The notes under the pieces: model-generated
Database searches by the model: none
What the model was told of the DNA's origin: nothing
The model's input: the letters and a program-made list of their open reading frames with translations, nothing else
Assembly: GCA_938046585.1 (NCBI GenBank)
Contig: CALIWR010000005.1
Coordinates: 511,501 to 575,500, forward strand
From: an uncultured Propionibacteriaceae bacterium
GTDB lineage: Bacteria > Actinomycetota > Actinomycetes > Propionibacteriales > Propionibacteriaceae
Length of the DNA stretch: 64,000 nt
Direction of reading: 5' to 3'
Shown here: piece after piece, positions 33,026 through 42,928 of the stretch
Numbering within the stretch: position 1 is the stretch's first letter
How the letters are laid out: the number at the start of each line of letters is the position of its first letter
Program-made: the position numbers and the translations under genes

Positions 33026-34000
33026 ATGAAACTGGTCATCACCGACTGCGACCACGACGCGATCACCGAGGAATGTGAGGTTGCCGACCGGTACGGCGCA
33101 AGCCTGGTCCGGGCCGACGCCCACAGCCCCGAGCAGATCGTGGCCGCCTGCCAGGACGCGGATGGGATCCTCGTCCAGTACGCCCAGATCACCGATGAGG
33201 TGATGGCCCGGTTGCCCCGGCTGCGGGTAATCGGCCGGTACGGGGTGGGGGTCGACACTGTCGACATCGCGGCGGCGACCCGCCGCCGGATCGCGGTCTG
33301 CAACGTTCCCGACTACGGCACCGAGTCGGTCTGCGACCACGCCCTGGCGCTCGCGGTGGCGCTGGTACGCCAGGTCGGGCTGGCCGACAAGCGGGTCCGG
33401 CAGGGCCAGCCCGAACTGGACGCGCTGCGCCCGATCCACCTGTACCACGAACTCACCTTCGGGGTCCTCGGCTGCGGGCGGATCGGGACCGCTACCGCCC
33501 GCAAGGCCCGGGCGCTCGGTTTCCGGGTCCAGGTCTGTGACCTGCTGGCTACCGGCGACCGGTGGCACGACTTGCCTGCCGTCGGCCTCGACCAGCTCTT
33601 CACTGGCAGCGACATCGTCTCGGTCCACACCCCGCTCAACGACAGCACCCACCACCTGGTGAACGCGGCCCGGCTGGCCCAGATGCGGCCTACCGGCTAC
33701 CTGGTGAACACCAGCCGGGGACCGGTCGTCGACACCGACGCCCTGATCGCCGCGATCGACTCCGGGGCCCTGGCCGGGGCCGGACTCGACGTGCACGAGA
33801 CCGAGCCGCTGCCGGCTGACAGTCCGCTGCTGACCATGGACCGGGTACTGCTGACTCCGCACATCGCCTGGTACAGCGAGCAGACCTACGGCGAACTCAA
33901 ACGGCGTACCGCCGAGAATGTCGCCGAATACCTGTCGGGGCGCCGGCCCCGTGACCTCTACAACCCCGACGTTCTCAGCCAGGAGGGACTCCCCCGATGA
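33026..34000 (+). CDS. D-2-hydroxyacid dehydrogenase (phosphoglycerate dehydrogenase-like)
   Basis: NAD-linked D-isomer-specific 2-hydroxyacid dehydrogenase, 324 residues. Cofactor loop GVLGCGRIG (146-154); catalytic residues R231 (NTSRGPVVD), E260 (HETEPLP) and H279 (TPHIAW). AAGGAG precedes the ATG and the stop overlaps the kduD start (ATGA). It lacks the regulatory ACT domain of long PHGDH enzymes, so a serine-pathway role is not needed. In this setting it may reduce a 2-keto acid such as a 2-ketogluconate-type sugar acid or hydroxypyruvate. The exact substrate is unknown. Confidence 0.85.
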   Translation: MKLVITDCDHDAITEECEVADRYGASLVRADAHSPEQIVAACQDADGILVQYAQITDEVMARLPRLRVIGRYGVGVDTVDIAAATRRRIAVCNVPDYGTESVCDHALALAVALVRQVGLADKRVRQGQPELDALRPIHLYHELTFGVLGCGRIGTATARKARALGFRVQVCDLLATGDRWHDLPAVGLDQLFTGSDIVSVHTPLNDSTHHLVNAARLAQMRPTGYLVNTSRGPVVDTDALIAAIDSGALAGAGLDVHETEPLPADSPLLTMDRVLLTPHIAWYSEQTYGELKRRTAENVAEYLSGRRPRDLYNPDVLSQEGLPR

Positions 34001-34764
34001 ATCAGACCCGCAGCAACCCGTTTGACATCTCTGGTCGTACCGCCGTGGTCACCGGCGGCGGCCGGGGTCTCGGGTTGGGCGTCACGAAGGCTCTCCTGGA
34101 TGCCGGCTGTGACGTCCACGTGATGGCCCGCGGCCAGATCGGCGAGGATCTGCTGGCCTACGCCGAGCAGGCCGGCCAGCGGGTCGTTGCCCACCCGTGC
34201 GACCTGGCCGATGGTGACGCCATCGCCACGGTCAGCGCCGAGATCCTCGAACAGGCCGAGATCTCGATCCTGGTCAACAATGCCGGCACCCAGGAACGTC
34301 ACCCAGCGGTCGACTTCCCGATGGACAGCTGGGACCGGGTGATCGGGATCAATCTGCGCGCGGTCTGGCAGACCTGCCAGATTTTCGGCCGCGAGATGGT
34401 CCGCCGCGAGCATGGTGCGATCATCAACTTCGGTTCGCTGCTCACCTTCCAAGGCGGGATCACGGTCCCGGCCTACGCGGCCGCCAAGGGTGGTGTCGGT
34501 TCGCTGACGAAAGCCCTGTGCAACGAATGGTCCAGCAAGAACGTCAACGTTAACTGCATCGCCCCCGGCTATATGGCCACCGACATGAACGAGGCCCTGA
34601 TCGCTGATCCGGAACGCAGCGCCCAGATTTCGGTCCGGATCCCAGCCGGGCGCTGGGGCACCCCGCAGGACGTGGGCCACGTCTGTGTCTTCCTGGCCTC
34701 CCCGGCCGCGGCGTACATCCATGGCCAGGTGATCGCCGTCGACGGCGGCTGGATGGCTCGCTGA
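33997..34764 (+). CDS. kduD: 2-dehydro-3-deoxy-D-gluconate 5-dehydrogenase
   Basis: Short-chain dehydrogenase of 255 residues that reduces 3-deoxy-D-glycero-2,5-hexodiulosonate to 2-keto-3-deoxygluconate. Cofactor loop TGGGRGLG (19-26); catalytic S147, Y160 and K164. Blocks LTFQGGITVPAYAAAKGG, INCIAPGYMAT-like VNCIAPGYMATDMNEAL and IPAGRWGTPQDVG match KduD closely. ATGA overlap with the preceding gene. Last gene of the operon. No 2-keto-3-deoxygluconate kinase or aldolase is recognised here, so they must be encoded elsewhere, unless the FGGY kinase at 41433 contributes. Confidence 0.94.
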   Translation: MNQTRSNPFDISGRTAVVTGGGRGLGLGVTKALLDAGCDVHVMARGQIGEDLLAYAEQAGQRVVAHPCDLADGDAIATVSAEILEQAEISILVNNAGTQERHPAVDFPMDSWDRVIGINLRAVWQTCQIFGREMVRREHGAIINFGSLLTFQGGITVPAYAAAKGGVGSLTKALCNEWSSKNVNVNCIAPGYMATDMNEALIADPERSAQISVRIPAGRWGTPQDVGHVCVFLASPAAAYIHGQVIAVDGGWMAR

Positions 34765-34768
34765 CAAC

Positions 34769-34817
34769 CGCCGGCTGCTGCTCGGCATCTCGACCGGTGT
34801 CCGGGCAGCAGGCGGCG
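34769..34817. terminator. Hairpin between convergent kduD and aspS
   Basis: Left arm 34769-34781 and right arm 34805-34817 pair at 12 of 13 positions (core CTGCTGC/GCAGCAG) around a 23-base loop. It lies 5 bp after kduD and 8 bp beyond the aspS stop, so it is suited to end both transcripts. Confidence 0.55.
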
Positions 34818-34824
34818 ATCAGGC

Positions 34825-36609
<1,785 letters not shown>

Positions 36610-36639
36610 GACGTCCCTCTCGTTGTCTTGACCCGTCCG

Positions 36640-36645
36640 ATCCTA
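36640..36645 (-). promoter_or_regulatory. -10 box of aspS
   Basis: Minus-strand TAGGAT about 30 bp before the GTG start; no good -35 is visible. The remaining ~220 bp up to the carB promoter contain a G+C-rich inverted stretch around CCGCCGGCC but no gene. Confidence 0.45.
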
Positions 36646-36864
36646 GGGCCTGCGCGCCAGCCGGAATGCTCACGTGACCGCCGGCCGCCGCCGGCTCTTG
36701 CCTCCGCCCAGACGGCACGTGGATACCTCCCAAGCGGGATGATCGCCGCGTACGGTGCGGCTAGCGCGTACCTTCACCCTCGACAAGACCCCGATGATCG
36801 GCCTTGGCCAGCGACGACCATGATCGTCGGCCGGGACCTGATGCCAGGGGTCGGCTGCTGTCGT

Positions 36865-36870
36865 TAAGGT
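36865..36870 (+). promoter_or_regulatory. -10 box of carB
   Basis: TAAGGT, 35 bp before the carB ATG. No PyrR-type attenuator or other pyrimidine-sensing leader can be recognised in the short leader. Confidence 0.4.
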
Positions 36871-36905
36871 GTCCGACGGGCTGTACCAAGGAGAAGATAG
36901 ACAAC

Positions 36906-39900
36906 ATGCCGCGCCGCGACGATATCCACAAGGTGTTGATCATCGGTTCCGGGCCGATCGTCATCGGGCAGGCCTGCGAATTCGACTACTCCGGCACCCA
37001 GGCCTGCAAGGCGCTGCGTTCCCTGGGCTATCAGACGGTGCTGGTGAACTCGAACCCGGCCACGATCATGACCGATCCGGTGATGGCTGACGAGACCTAC
37101 ATCGAACCACTGACGGTGGACTCGTTGGAGCGGATCATCGCCCGCTCCCGCCCCGATGCGCTGTTGCCGAACTTGGGCGGGCAGACCGGGCTGAACCTGT
37201 CGCTGGAACTCGAGCAGACCGGGATTTTGGAACGGTACGGGGTGACCATGCTGGGGATCTCGTCGGACGCCATCCGCCGCGGCGAGGACCGCGAACAGTT
37301 CAAACAGACCATGACCGAGTTGGGGATCGAAATGCCCCGCTCCACCACCGTCACCACCGTCGACGACGCGGCCCGGGTGGCCGCCGACCTCGGCTACCCG
37401 GTGGTATTGCGCCCGGCGTACACGATGGGCGGCACTGGCGGCGGGTTGGTCGCCGACGAAGAGCAGCTGCGGACGGTCTGCGCCCGCGGCCTACAGGCCT
37501 CGCTCGTGGGCCAGGTGCTGGTCGAGGAGTCGGTGCTGGGCTGGGAAGAGCTCGAAGTGGAGGTGGTACGGGATTCGGCCGACCAGATGATCTCGGTCTG
37601 CTTCATCGAGAATGTGGACCCGATGGGAGTCCACACCGGCGATTCCTACTGCAATGCCCCGATGCAAACCATCTGCGCCGAGCTCACCGCCCGGCTGCAG
37701 GAGATCGCATACCGGATCGTCTCCTCGATCGGGGTGATCGGCGGGACCAATGTCCAGACCGCGCACGACCCGGCCACGGGACGAGTGGTGGTAATCGAGA
37801 TCAACCCGCGCACCTCGCGCTCGTCGGCGTTGGCGTCGAAGGCGACCGGTTTCCCAATCGCGTACGTCTCGGCGCTGCTGGCCGCCGGACTGACCCTGGA
37901 CGAGCTGCCGTACTGGCGCGACAGCTCGCTGGACCGCTACACCCCTGACGGCGACTATGTGGTGAGCAAATTCGCCCGCTGGGCTTTTGAAAAGCTACCC
38001 GGCTCGGTCGACCGGCTCGGCACCCAGATGCGTGCCGTGGGTGAGGTAATGAGCATCGCAAAGTCGTACCCGGAGTCCTTCCTGAAGGCGATTCGGGCGC
38101 TGGAGAACGGACGCCGCGGGCTGGGGGACGCCCCGGCCCTGGCCGGCTTGGGCCCGGATCAGCTGCGCGAGCGGCTACGCCAGCCGAGCAGCGAGCGGCA
38201 GTACCTGATGTACCTGGCGTTGCAGCAGGGCGTCAGCATCGACGAGGTCGTAGAGCTGACCGGCATCAAACGCTGGTTCGTCGAACAGATGGCCCAGCTG
38301 GTGGCTGTGGAGGCCGAAGTGGCCAGCCATGCCGGCGATCCTGAGCGGCTCGATCCGGAGCTGTTGCGGCGGGCCAAGGTGGCCGGTTTCGGCGACAACC
38401 GGCTGTCGCAGATCCTGGGCACCGACCAGGCGACGATCCGACGGCTACGGCACCAGCACCAGATCACGGCCCGATTCGAGGCGGTACCGGTCAGCGGAGT
38501 GGCCGGGGCGGAGTACTACTTCTCCACCTACGCCGATCCGCGGCCGAACCCGCTGCCTGAACCGAGGCCGGTCGACAGCTCCCGGCCCAAGGTGATGGTG
38601 CTCGGCGGCGGGCCGAACCGGATCGGTCAGGGGATCGAATTCGACTACTGCTGCGTCCACGCTGCGTACACGCTGCGCGAGCAGGGATACGCCACGATCA
38701 TGGTGAACTGCAACCCCGAGACTGTCTCCACCGACTACGACACGTCGGACCGGCTGTACTTCGAGCCGTTGACCGTCGAAGACGTACTCTCGATCGCCGA
38801 ACACGAACGCCCCGACGGGGTGATCTGCCAGTTCGGGGGCCAGACCCCGCTCACCATCGCCCAGCAGCTGAAGGACGCCGGGTTGAGGATCATCGGAACC
38901 TCACCGGAGACCATCGACCTGGCCGAGGACCGGGACCGGTTCCGCGAGATCATGGACCGGCTCGCTATCCCGATGCCGCAGGCCGCGATGGCGACCACCG
39001 TCGACGAGGCGGTCGCCGTAGCGGATCAAATCGGCTACCCGGTGATCGTACGGCCGAGCTACGTGCTGGGCGGTCGGGGGATGGAGATCGTCTTCGAGCC
39101 GGAGGCGCTGCGCCGCTACATGGCAGCCGCCCAGGGGGTGACCCCGGACCGACCGATCCTGATCGACCGGTTCTTGGAGAATGCCCTGGAATGCGAGGCG
39201 GATGCGCTGTGCGACGGGACCGACGCGTACGTCCCGGCAGTAATGGAACACATCGAGTACGCCGGGGTGCACTCGGGCGATTCGGCCTGCTTCGTGCCGT
39301 CGGTGACCATCCCCGCCGAGCAGCTGCGGCAGGTGGAGGACTACACCCGTCGGATCGCGATCGAACTAGGCGTGGTCGGCCTGCTGAACGTGCAGTATGC
39401 GATCAGCGAGGATGGCACGGTGTACGTGCTGGAGGCGAATCCCCGCGCCAGCCGGACTGTGCCGCTGGTGTCCAAGGTGGCCGATGTCAACATGGCGGCC
39501 CTGGCAACCCGGCTGATGCTGGGCGAGCGGCTGGCTGACCTGGGCCTGCAGCGGCGCGAACTGGGCTACCAGGGGGTCAAGGAATCCGTCTTCCCGTTCC
39601 CGATGTTCCCCGAAGTGGATCCGCTGCTGGGACCGGAGATGCGTTCCACCGGGGAGGTGCTGGGCCTGGCCGCGGATGCCGGCGCGGCGTACGCCAAGGC
39701 GCAAGCCGCCGCCGGGGCCCCACTGCCGAGCAGCGGCGCAGTCTTGATCTCGGTTGCGGAACGGGACCGGGTCGACAAGGCCGGTGAGACGATCCTGGCT
39801 GCGGCCCAGGACTTCGCCGCCGCCGGGTTACGGCTGTACGCGACCAGCGGCACCCGGGCTTTCCTGGCCAGCCACGGGCTGGAGGCGACGGCGGTGAACA

Positions 39901-40145
39901 AGCTGCATGAGGGTTCCCCGACCATGGCCGACCTGATCAGCGACCACGCCGTCGACCTCGTGGTGAACACCCCAGCTGGTTCGTCCTCCGAGTACGACGA
40001 TTCGTACATCCGCAAGGCGGCGATCCGGACCAAGATCGCCTACATCACCACCACCCCGGGGGCCCGGGCCGCGGCGGCCGGGATCCTGGCGATCCAGCAC
40101 GGGAAGGCCGAACCGGTTTCGCTGCAGGAGTACCACCGGCGTTGA
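36906..40145 (+). CDS. carB: Carbamoyl phosphate synthase large subunit
   Basis: 1079 residues: two homologous halves, each with a pre-ATP-grasp and ATP-grasp domain (IIGSGPIVIGQACEFDYSG near the start; VLGGGPNRIGQGIEFDYCC at about residue 565), an oligomerisation region between them and a C-terminal MGS-like regulatory domain (from about 940). Makes carbamoyl phosphate for arginine and pyrimidine synthesis together with CarA. The small subunit carA is not adjacent, as it usually is; the flanks are a divergent aspS and a convergent sugar epimerase, so carB is monocistronic here. AAGGAG lies upstream of the ATG at slightly long spacing. Confidence 0.97.
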   Translation: MPRRDDIHKVLIIGSGPIVIGQACEFDYSGTQACKALRSLGYQTVLVNSNPATIMTDPVMADETYIEPLTVDSLERIIARSRPDALLPNLGGQTGLNLSLELEQTGILERYGVTMLGISSDAIRRGEDREQFKQTMTELGIEMPRSTTVTTVDDAARVAADLGYPVVLRPAYTMGGTGGGLVADEEQLRTVCARGLQASLVGQVLVEESVLGWEELEVEVVRDSADQMISVCFIENVDPMGVHTGDSYCNAPMQTICAELTARLQEIAYRIVSSIGVIGGTNVQTAHDPATGRVVVIEINPRTSRSSALASKATGFPIAYVSALLAAGLTLDELPYWRDSSLDRYTPDGDYVVSKFARWAFEKLPGSVDRLGTQMRAVGEVMSIAKSYPESFLKAIRALENGRRGLGDAPALAGLGPDQLRERLRQPSSERQYLMYLALQQGVSIDEVVELTGIKRWFVEQMAQLVAVEAEVASHAGDPERLDPELLRRAKVAGFGDNRLSQILGTDQATIRRLRHQHQITARFEAVPVSGVAGAEYYFSTYADPRPNPLPEPRPVDSSRPKVMVLGGGPNRIGQGIEFDYCCVHAAYTLREQGYATIMVNCNPETVSTDYDTSDRLYFEPLTVEDVLSIAEHERPDGVICQFGGQTPLTIAQQLKDAGLRIIGTSPETIDLAEDRDRFREIMDRLAIPMPQAAMATTVDEAVAVADQIGYPVIVRPSYVLGGRGMEIVFEPEALRRYMAAAQGVTPDRPILIDRFLENALECEADALCDGTDAYVPAVMEHIEYAGVHSGDSACFVPSVTIPAEQLRQVEDYTRRIAIELGVVGLLNVQYAISEDGTVYVLEANPRASRTVPLVSKVADVNMAALATRLMLGERLADLGLQRRELGYQGVKESVFPFPMFPEVDPLLGPEMRSTGEVLGLAADAGAAYAKAQAAAGAPLPSSGAVLISVAERDRVDKAGETILAAAQDFAAAGLRLYATSGTRAFLASHGLEATAVNKLHEGSPTMADLISDHAVDLVVNTPAGSSSEYDDSYIRKAAIRTKIAYITTTPGARAAAAGILAIQHGKAEPVSLQEYHRR

Positions 40146-40157
40146 GCCGGCCGGCTC
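40144..40157. terminator. Palindrome at the carB stop codon
   Basis: GAGCCGGCCGGCTC is a perfect 14-bp palindrome that begins inside the carB TGA and is followed by TTC. It lies between two convergent genes whose stops are 13 bp apart, so it may terminate both. Confidence 0.45.
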
Positions 40158-40158
40158 T

Positions 40159-41376
40159 TCAGCCCTGGCGCAGGGCCTTGGCCAGGCCAGGGGCCAGCGG
40201 CAGCCGCGGCACCAGACAGGCCTGGGTGGTGTGGTACAGGTCGGGTTTGCCGGCCCAGATGCGGTGCCCGACCTGGTTGTCCGAGTCCAGTTCGTGGTGC
40301 CAGCCACCCTGTTCCTGGTCGATCAGGTAACGGGCAGCGTAGTCCCACCACTGCTGATACCAGTCGGCGAAGCGCTGCTCGCCGGTGCGGCGGTACCAGC
40401 AGGCGGCCGCGGCGATCGCCTCGCAGACCACCCACCAGAGCCGGGTCCGGGTGATCGCGGTACCGTCGAAGTCGGTGGTGTAGACGAAACCGTCGCTGCC
40501 GTCTACCGCCCAGCCGTCACGTACCGCCCGTTCGACGAGTCCCCGGGCGGCGCGTTCGAGGCCTTCGGCTGGCCGGCCGGCCGCGAGCAGGGCCGCCTCC
40601 AAGTGCAGAATCAGCCGCGACCACTCCAGCGCGTGCCCGATCGTCGCCCCGTACGGTTTGAACGGATCCTCGGGCCGGTCCCGGTTGAAGTCGACCCAGA
40701 CGGTCGCGTCACTGTGATAATGCTCCGGCAGCCGCCACTGGAAGTTTTCGGCCACCGTGGCGAAGAACCGGGCAATCCGCTCGCCGCGTTCCAACCAGCC
40801 GGGGTCTGCGCAGACGTCGTACGCTGCCAGCATCGCCTCCAGGCCGTGCATGTTGGCATTCGCCCCAAGGTACGGCGCCGGCGTTTCCCAGCCCCGGTCG
40901 TATGAATCCCGCAGCAGTCCCAGCCCCGGGTCCCAGAACCGGTCGAGCACCAGGCTGGATGCCTCCTGGTAGAGCTCATCGGAACCGGGCAGCCCGACCT
41001 GCCGCGCGGTACTCGCGCCGAGCAGCACGTGAACGTGGTCATAACAGTCTTTGATCTGGTCCAGCTCGGGTTCTCCCCGGTGGAACCAGCCGCCCTCAGT
41101 GTCGTCGTGCAACGGCCCGGTCAGCCCGGCCAGCACGTGGACCGCCCGGCTGCGGCAGCCCGGCACACCGACCAGGGCCCCCAGCCCCAGGGCGTGCACC
41201 ACCCGGGCAGTGTGGAACGGTGTCAAAGGCTCGTCGTGGTCGGGGTCTGCGTCCTCACCCAGGTAGCTGGCGCCCCCGCCGGGCCGTACGATCCGGCGAC
41301 CGAAATCCAGCAGCCGTAGGTGCTCACGCTGCAGCCAGAGATGATGCGAGGGCAGGTCCAACCACACGGTGCTCAT
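40159..41376 (-). CDS. AGE-family sugar epimerase/isomerase (mannose isomerase or GlcNAc 2-epimerase type)
   Basis: 405-residue alpha/alpha-barrel protein of the N-acylglucosamine 2-epimerase superfamily. Typical barrel features are HTARVVHALGLGALV, CYDHVHVLLGAS, NANMHGLEAMLAAYDV, GHALEWSRLILHLE and WWDYAARYLID, with several barrel histidines retained. The family covers N-acylglucosamine 2-epimerase, D-mannose/D-fructose isomerase and sulfoquinovose-related isomerase. The free-sugar isomerases are about this length, but the substrate is not certain. The ATG has no ribosome binding site but is 7 nt from a TAGGGT box, so it is probably leaderless. Divergent from an FGGY kinase that may act on its product. 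Confidence 0.82.
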   Translation of the reverse strand: MSTVWLDLPSHHLWLQREHLRLLDFGRRIVRPGGGASYLGEDADPDHDEPLTPFHTARVVHALGLGALVGVPGCRSRAVHVLAGLTGPLHDDTEGGWFHRGEPELDQIKDCYDHVHVLLGASTARQVGLPGSDELYQEASSLVLDRFWDPGLGLLRDSYDRGWETPAPYLGANANMHGLEAMLAAYDVCADPGWLERGERIARFFATVAENFQWRLPEHYHSDATVWVDFNRDRPEDPFKPYGATIGHALEWSRLILHLEAALLAAGRPAEGLERAARGLVERAVRDGWAVDGSDGFVYTTDFDGTAITRTRLWWVVCEAIAAAACWYRRTGEQRFADWYQQWWDYAARYLIDQEQGGWHHELDSDNQVGHRIWAGKPDLYHTTQACLVPRLPLAPGLAKALRQG

Positions 41377-41383
41377 TCCGGAG

Positions 41384-41389
41384 ACCCTA
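41384..41389 (-). promoter_or_regulatory. -10 box of the AGE-family gene (leaderless arrangement)
   Basis: Minus-strand TAGGGT with exactly seven bases before the ATG at 41376, the same spacing as for rarA, priA and the metallo-beta-lactamase-fold gene. Confidence 0.5.
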
Positions 41390-41432
41390 GACCGTCACCT
41401 CCAACCCCGGATTCGCCTGCCACCATGGGCGG

Positions 41433-42884
41433 ATGACGTTGGGGTTGGGCATCGATATCGGAACGACCAACACCAAGGTGGTGGTCGGACCGGTAGTGGT
41501 GACCCGGCCGACGGCAACCGACGCGGCCCGGCTGGTGGCTGACGTGTTCGCGATGATCGCTGAGGCGGTGGCCCACTCCCCCAGCCCGCCCCGGGCGATC
41601 GGGATCGCCTCGCTGGCGGAATCAGGCTGGCCACTCGACGCCTCCGGTACGGCGCTGACGCCGATGATCTCCTGGACCCAGGATCGCAGCGACCAGGAGC
41701 TCCGGGCGCTGGTTGCTCGGACCGGCTGGGATGCCCTGTTCACCGCCACCGGGGTCCGTCCCGGACCCAAACCGCCGTTGGCGGTATGGTTAGGGCTTCG
41801 CCGCAGCCAGCCGGGGCTGCTGCAGCGAATGCACCGCTGGGCCGGTGCCGCTGACCTGATCCACCTGGCGTTGACGGGAGAGCTCGTCACCGACCACACC
41901 CTGGCTGGGCGGAGCCTGGCTTACCGGTTACCTGAGCCTGGGCAACCCTGCCCGGCGGGTTTCGACCCGGACCTACTGGCGGAGGCTGGGCTGCGGGTCG
42001 GCCAGCTGCCCCGCGTCTATCGCCCGGGGGATCGCCTGGCCACGGTGCTTGCCCACCTGCCCCTAGCTGGGACACCGGTGCTGGTCGCCGGTCATGACCA
42101 TCAAGTCGGCGCCTGGGCGGCCGGGGTCCGGTATCCGGGTCAGGTGGCCGATTCGGTGGGGACCGCGGAGGCGGTGCTCAGCCTGACCGAGCCGGTCTGG
42201 GACCGGGCCCCGATCGGCCACGACGGGATGAGTCTGACCCGGTCGGTCGACGGGTATACCGAGGCCCTGGTGGCAGGCTCTCCCAGCGCCGGGGCCTTCC
42301 TCCAGCAGGTGGCCGATGAGCAGACCGACGGTGATGTCGGCGCCCTATTGGCGACCCTCACCGAGACCGAGCTGGCGTCAGGTTCTGGGTTGCTGCCCTA
42401 TCCTCGGGGCCGTCAGGCTCCCGAGCCTGACGGCGCCGCCCGGGTCCGCGCCTGGGGTCCCGGTCCGCTGCCGGCGCCCGGCACGCTGGCCTTGGAGGCC
42501 ATCTGCTGCCAGGCCCAGTGGCTGATTCAGCGCCAGGCCTGCCACGCCCCCCATCCGCAATCGCGTCAGCCGGCCGACCTCGTCATGGTAGGCGAAGCCG
42601 TACGGCGCAGCATTGCCTGGCAACAGATCAAGGCCAGTCTCGCGGCCTGCCCTACCCGAATCGTCACCGCCGCCGAGCCGATCGCCACCGGCGCCGCTCT
42701 CCTGGCCCTCGCCCGGGCCGGGCTCACGGACCCTGCTACTACTCTGCCCACGATCGGCGTCGAGCCCTACTCACAGCTGGTCGGGGCCTACCAGAATCAC
42801 CTCGCCACCTTCATCCAGACCGCCAGCCACCATCTCGACGAGAGGAGCCGGCCCGGGCCGATATCGCCGCCACGACCGGGCTGA
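41433..42884 (+). CDS. FGGY-family carbohydrate kinase
   Basis: 483 residues with the two actin-like ATPase domains: phosphate-1 loop GLGIDIGTTNTKVVV at the N-terminus, GHDHQVGAWAAGV (catalytic Asp region, about 215-227), VADSVGTAEAVLSL and the C-terminal adenosine block VMVGEAVRRSIAWQQIKA. Family members phosphorylate xylulose, gluconate, glycerol, ribulose, fuculose and related sugars; subfamily assignment by eye is not safe. Divergent from the AGE epimerase 56 bp away, so the pair may feed one sugar into central metabolism. The ribosome binding site is weak (GGGCGG). Confidence 0.85.
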   Translation: MTLGLGIDIGTTNTKVVVGPVVVTRPTATDAARLVADVFAMIAEAVAHSPSPPRAIGIASLAESGWPLDASGTALTPMISWTQDRSDQELRALVARTGWDALFTATGVRPGPKPPLAVWLGLRRSQPGLLQRMHRWAGAADLIHLALTGELVTDHTLAGRSLAYRLPEPGQPCPAGFDPDLLAEAGLRVGQLPRVYRPGDRLATVLAHLPLAGTPVLVAGHDHQVGAWAAGVRYPGQVADSVGTAEAVLSLTEPVWDRAPIGHDGMSLTRSVDGYTEALVAGSPSAGAFLQQVADEQTDGDVGALLATLTETELASGSGLLPYPRGRQAPEPDGAARVRAWGPGPLPAPGTLALEAICCQAQWLIQRQACHAPHPQSRQPADLVMVGEAVRRSIAWQQIKASLAACPTRIVTAAEPIATGAALLALARAGLTDPATTLPTIGVEPYSQLVGAYQNHLATFIQTASHHLDERSRPGPISPPRPG

Positions 42885-42928
42885 TCCGCTCGACTGGTCG
42901 ACACCGGCACCCGGATCAGAGAACCCGC

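Noticed and set aside
36646..36864. Riboswitch or pyrimidine attenuator before carB
   Set aside because: No leader terminator/antiterminator pair or known motif was found, and the predicted leader is only about 30 nt.
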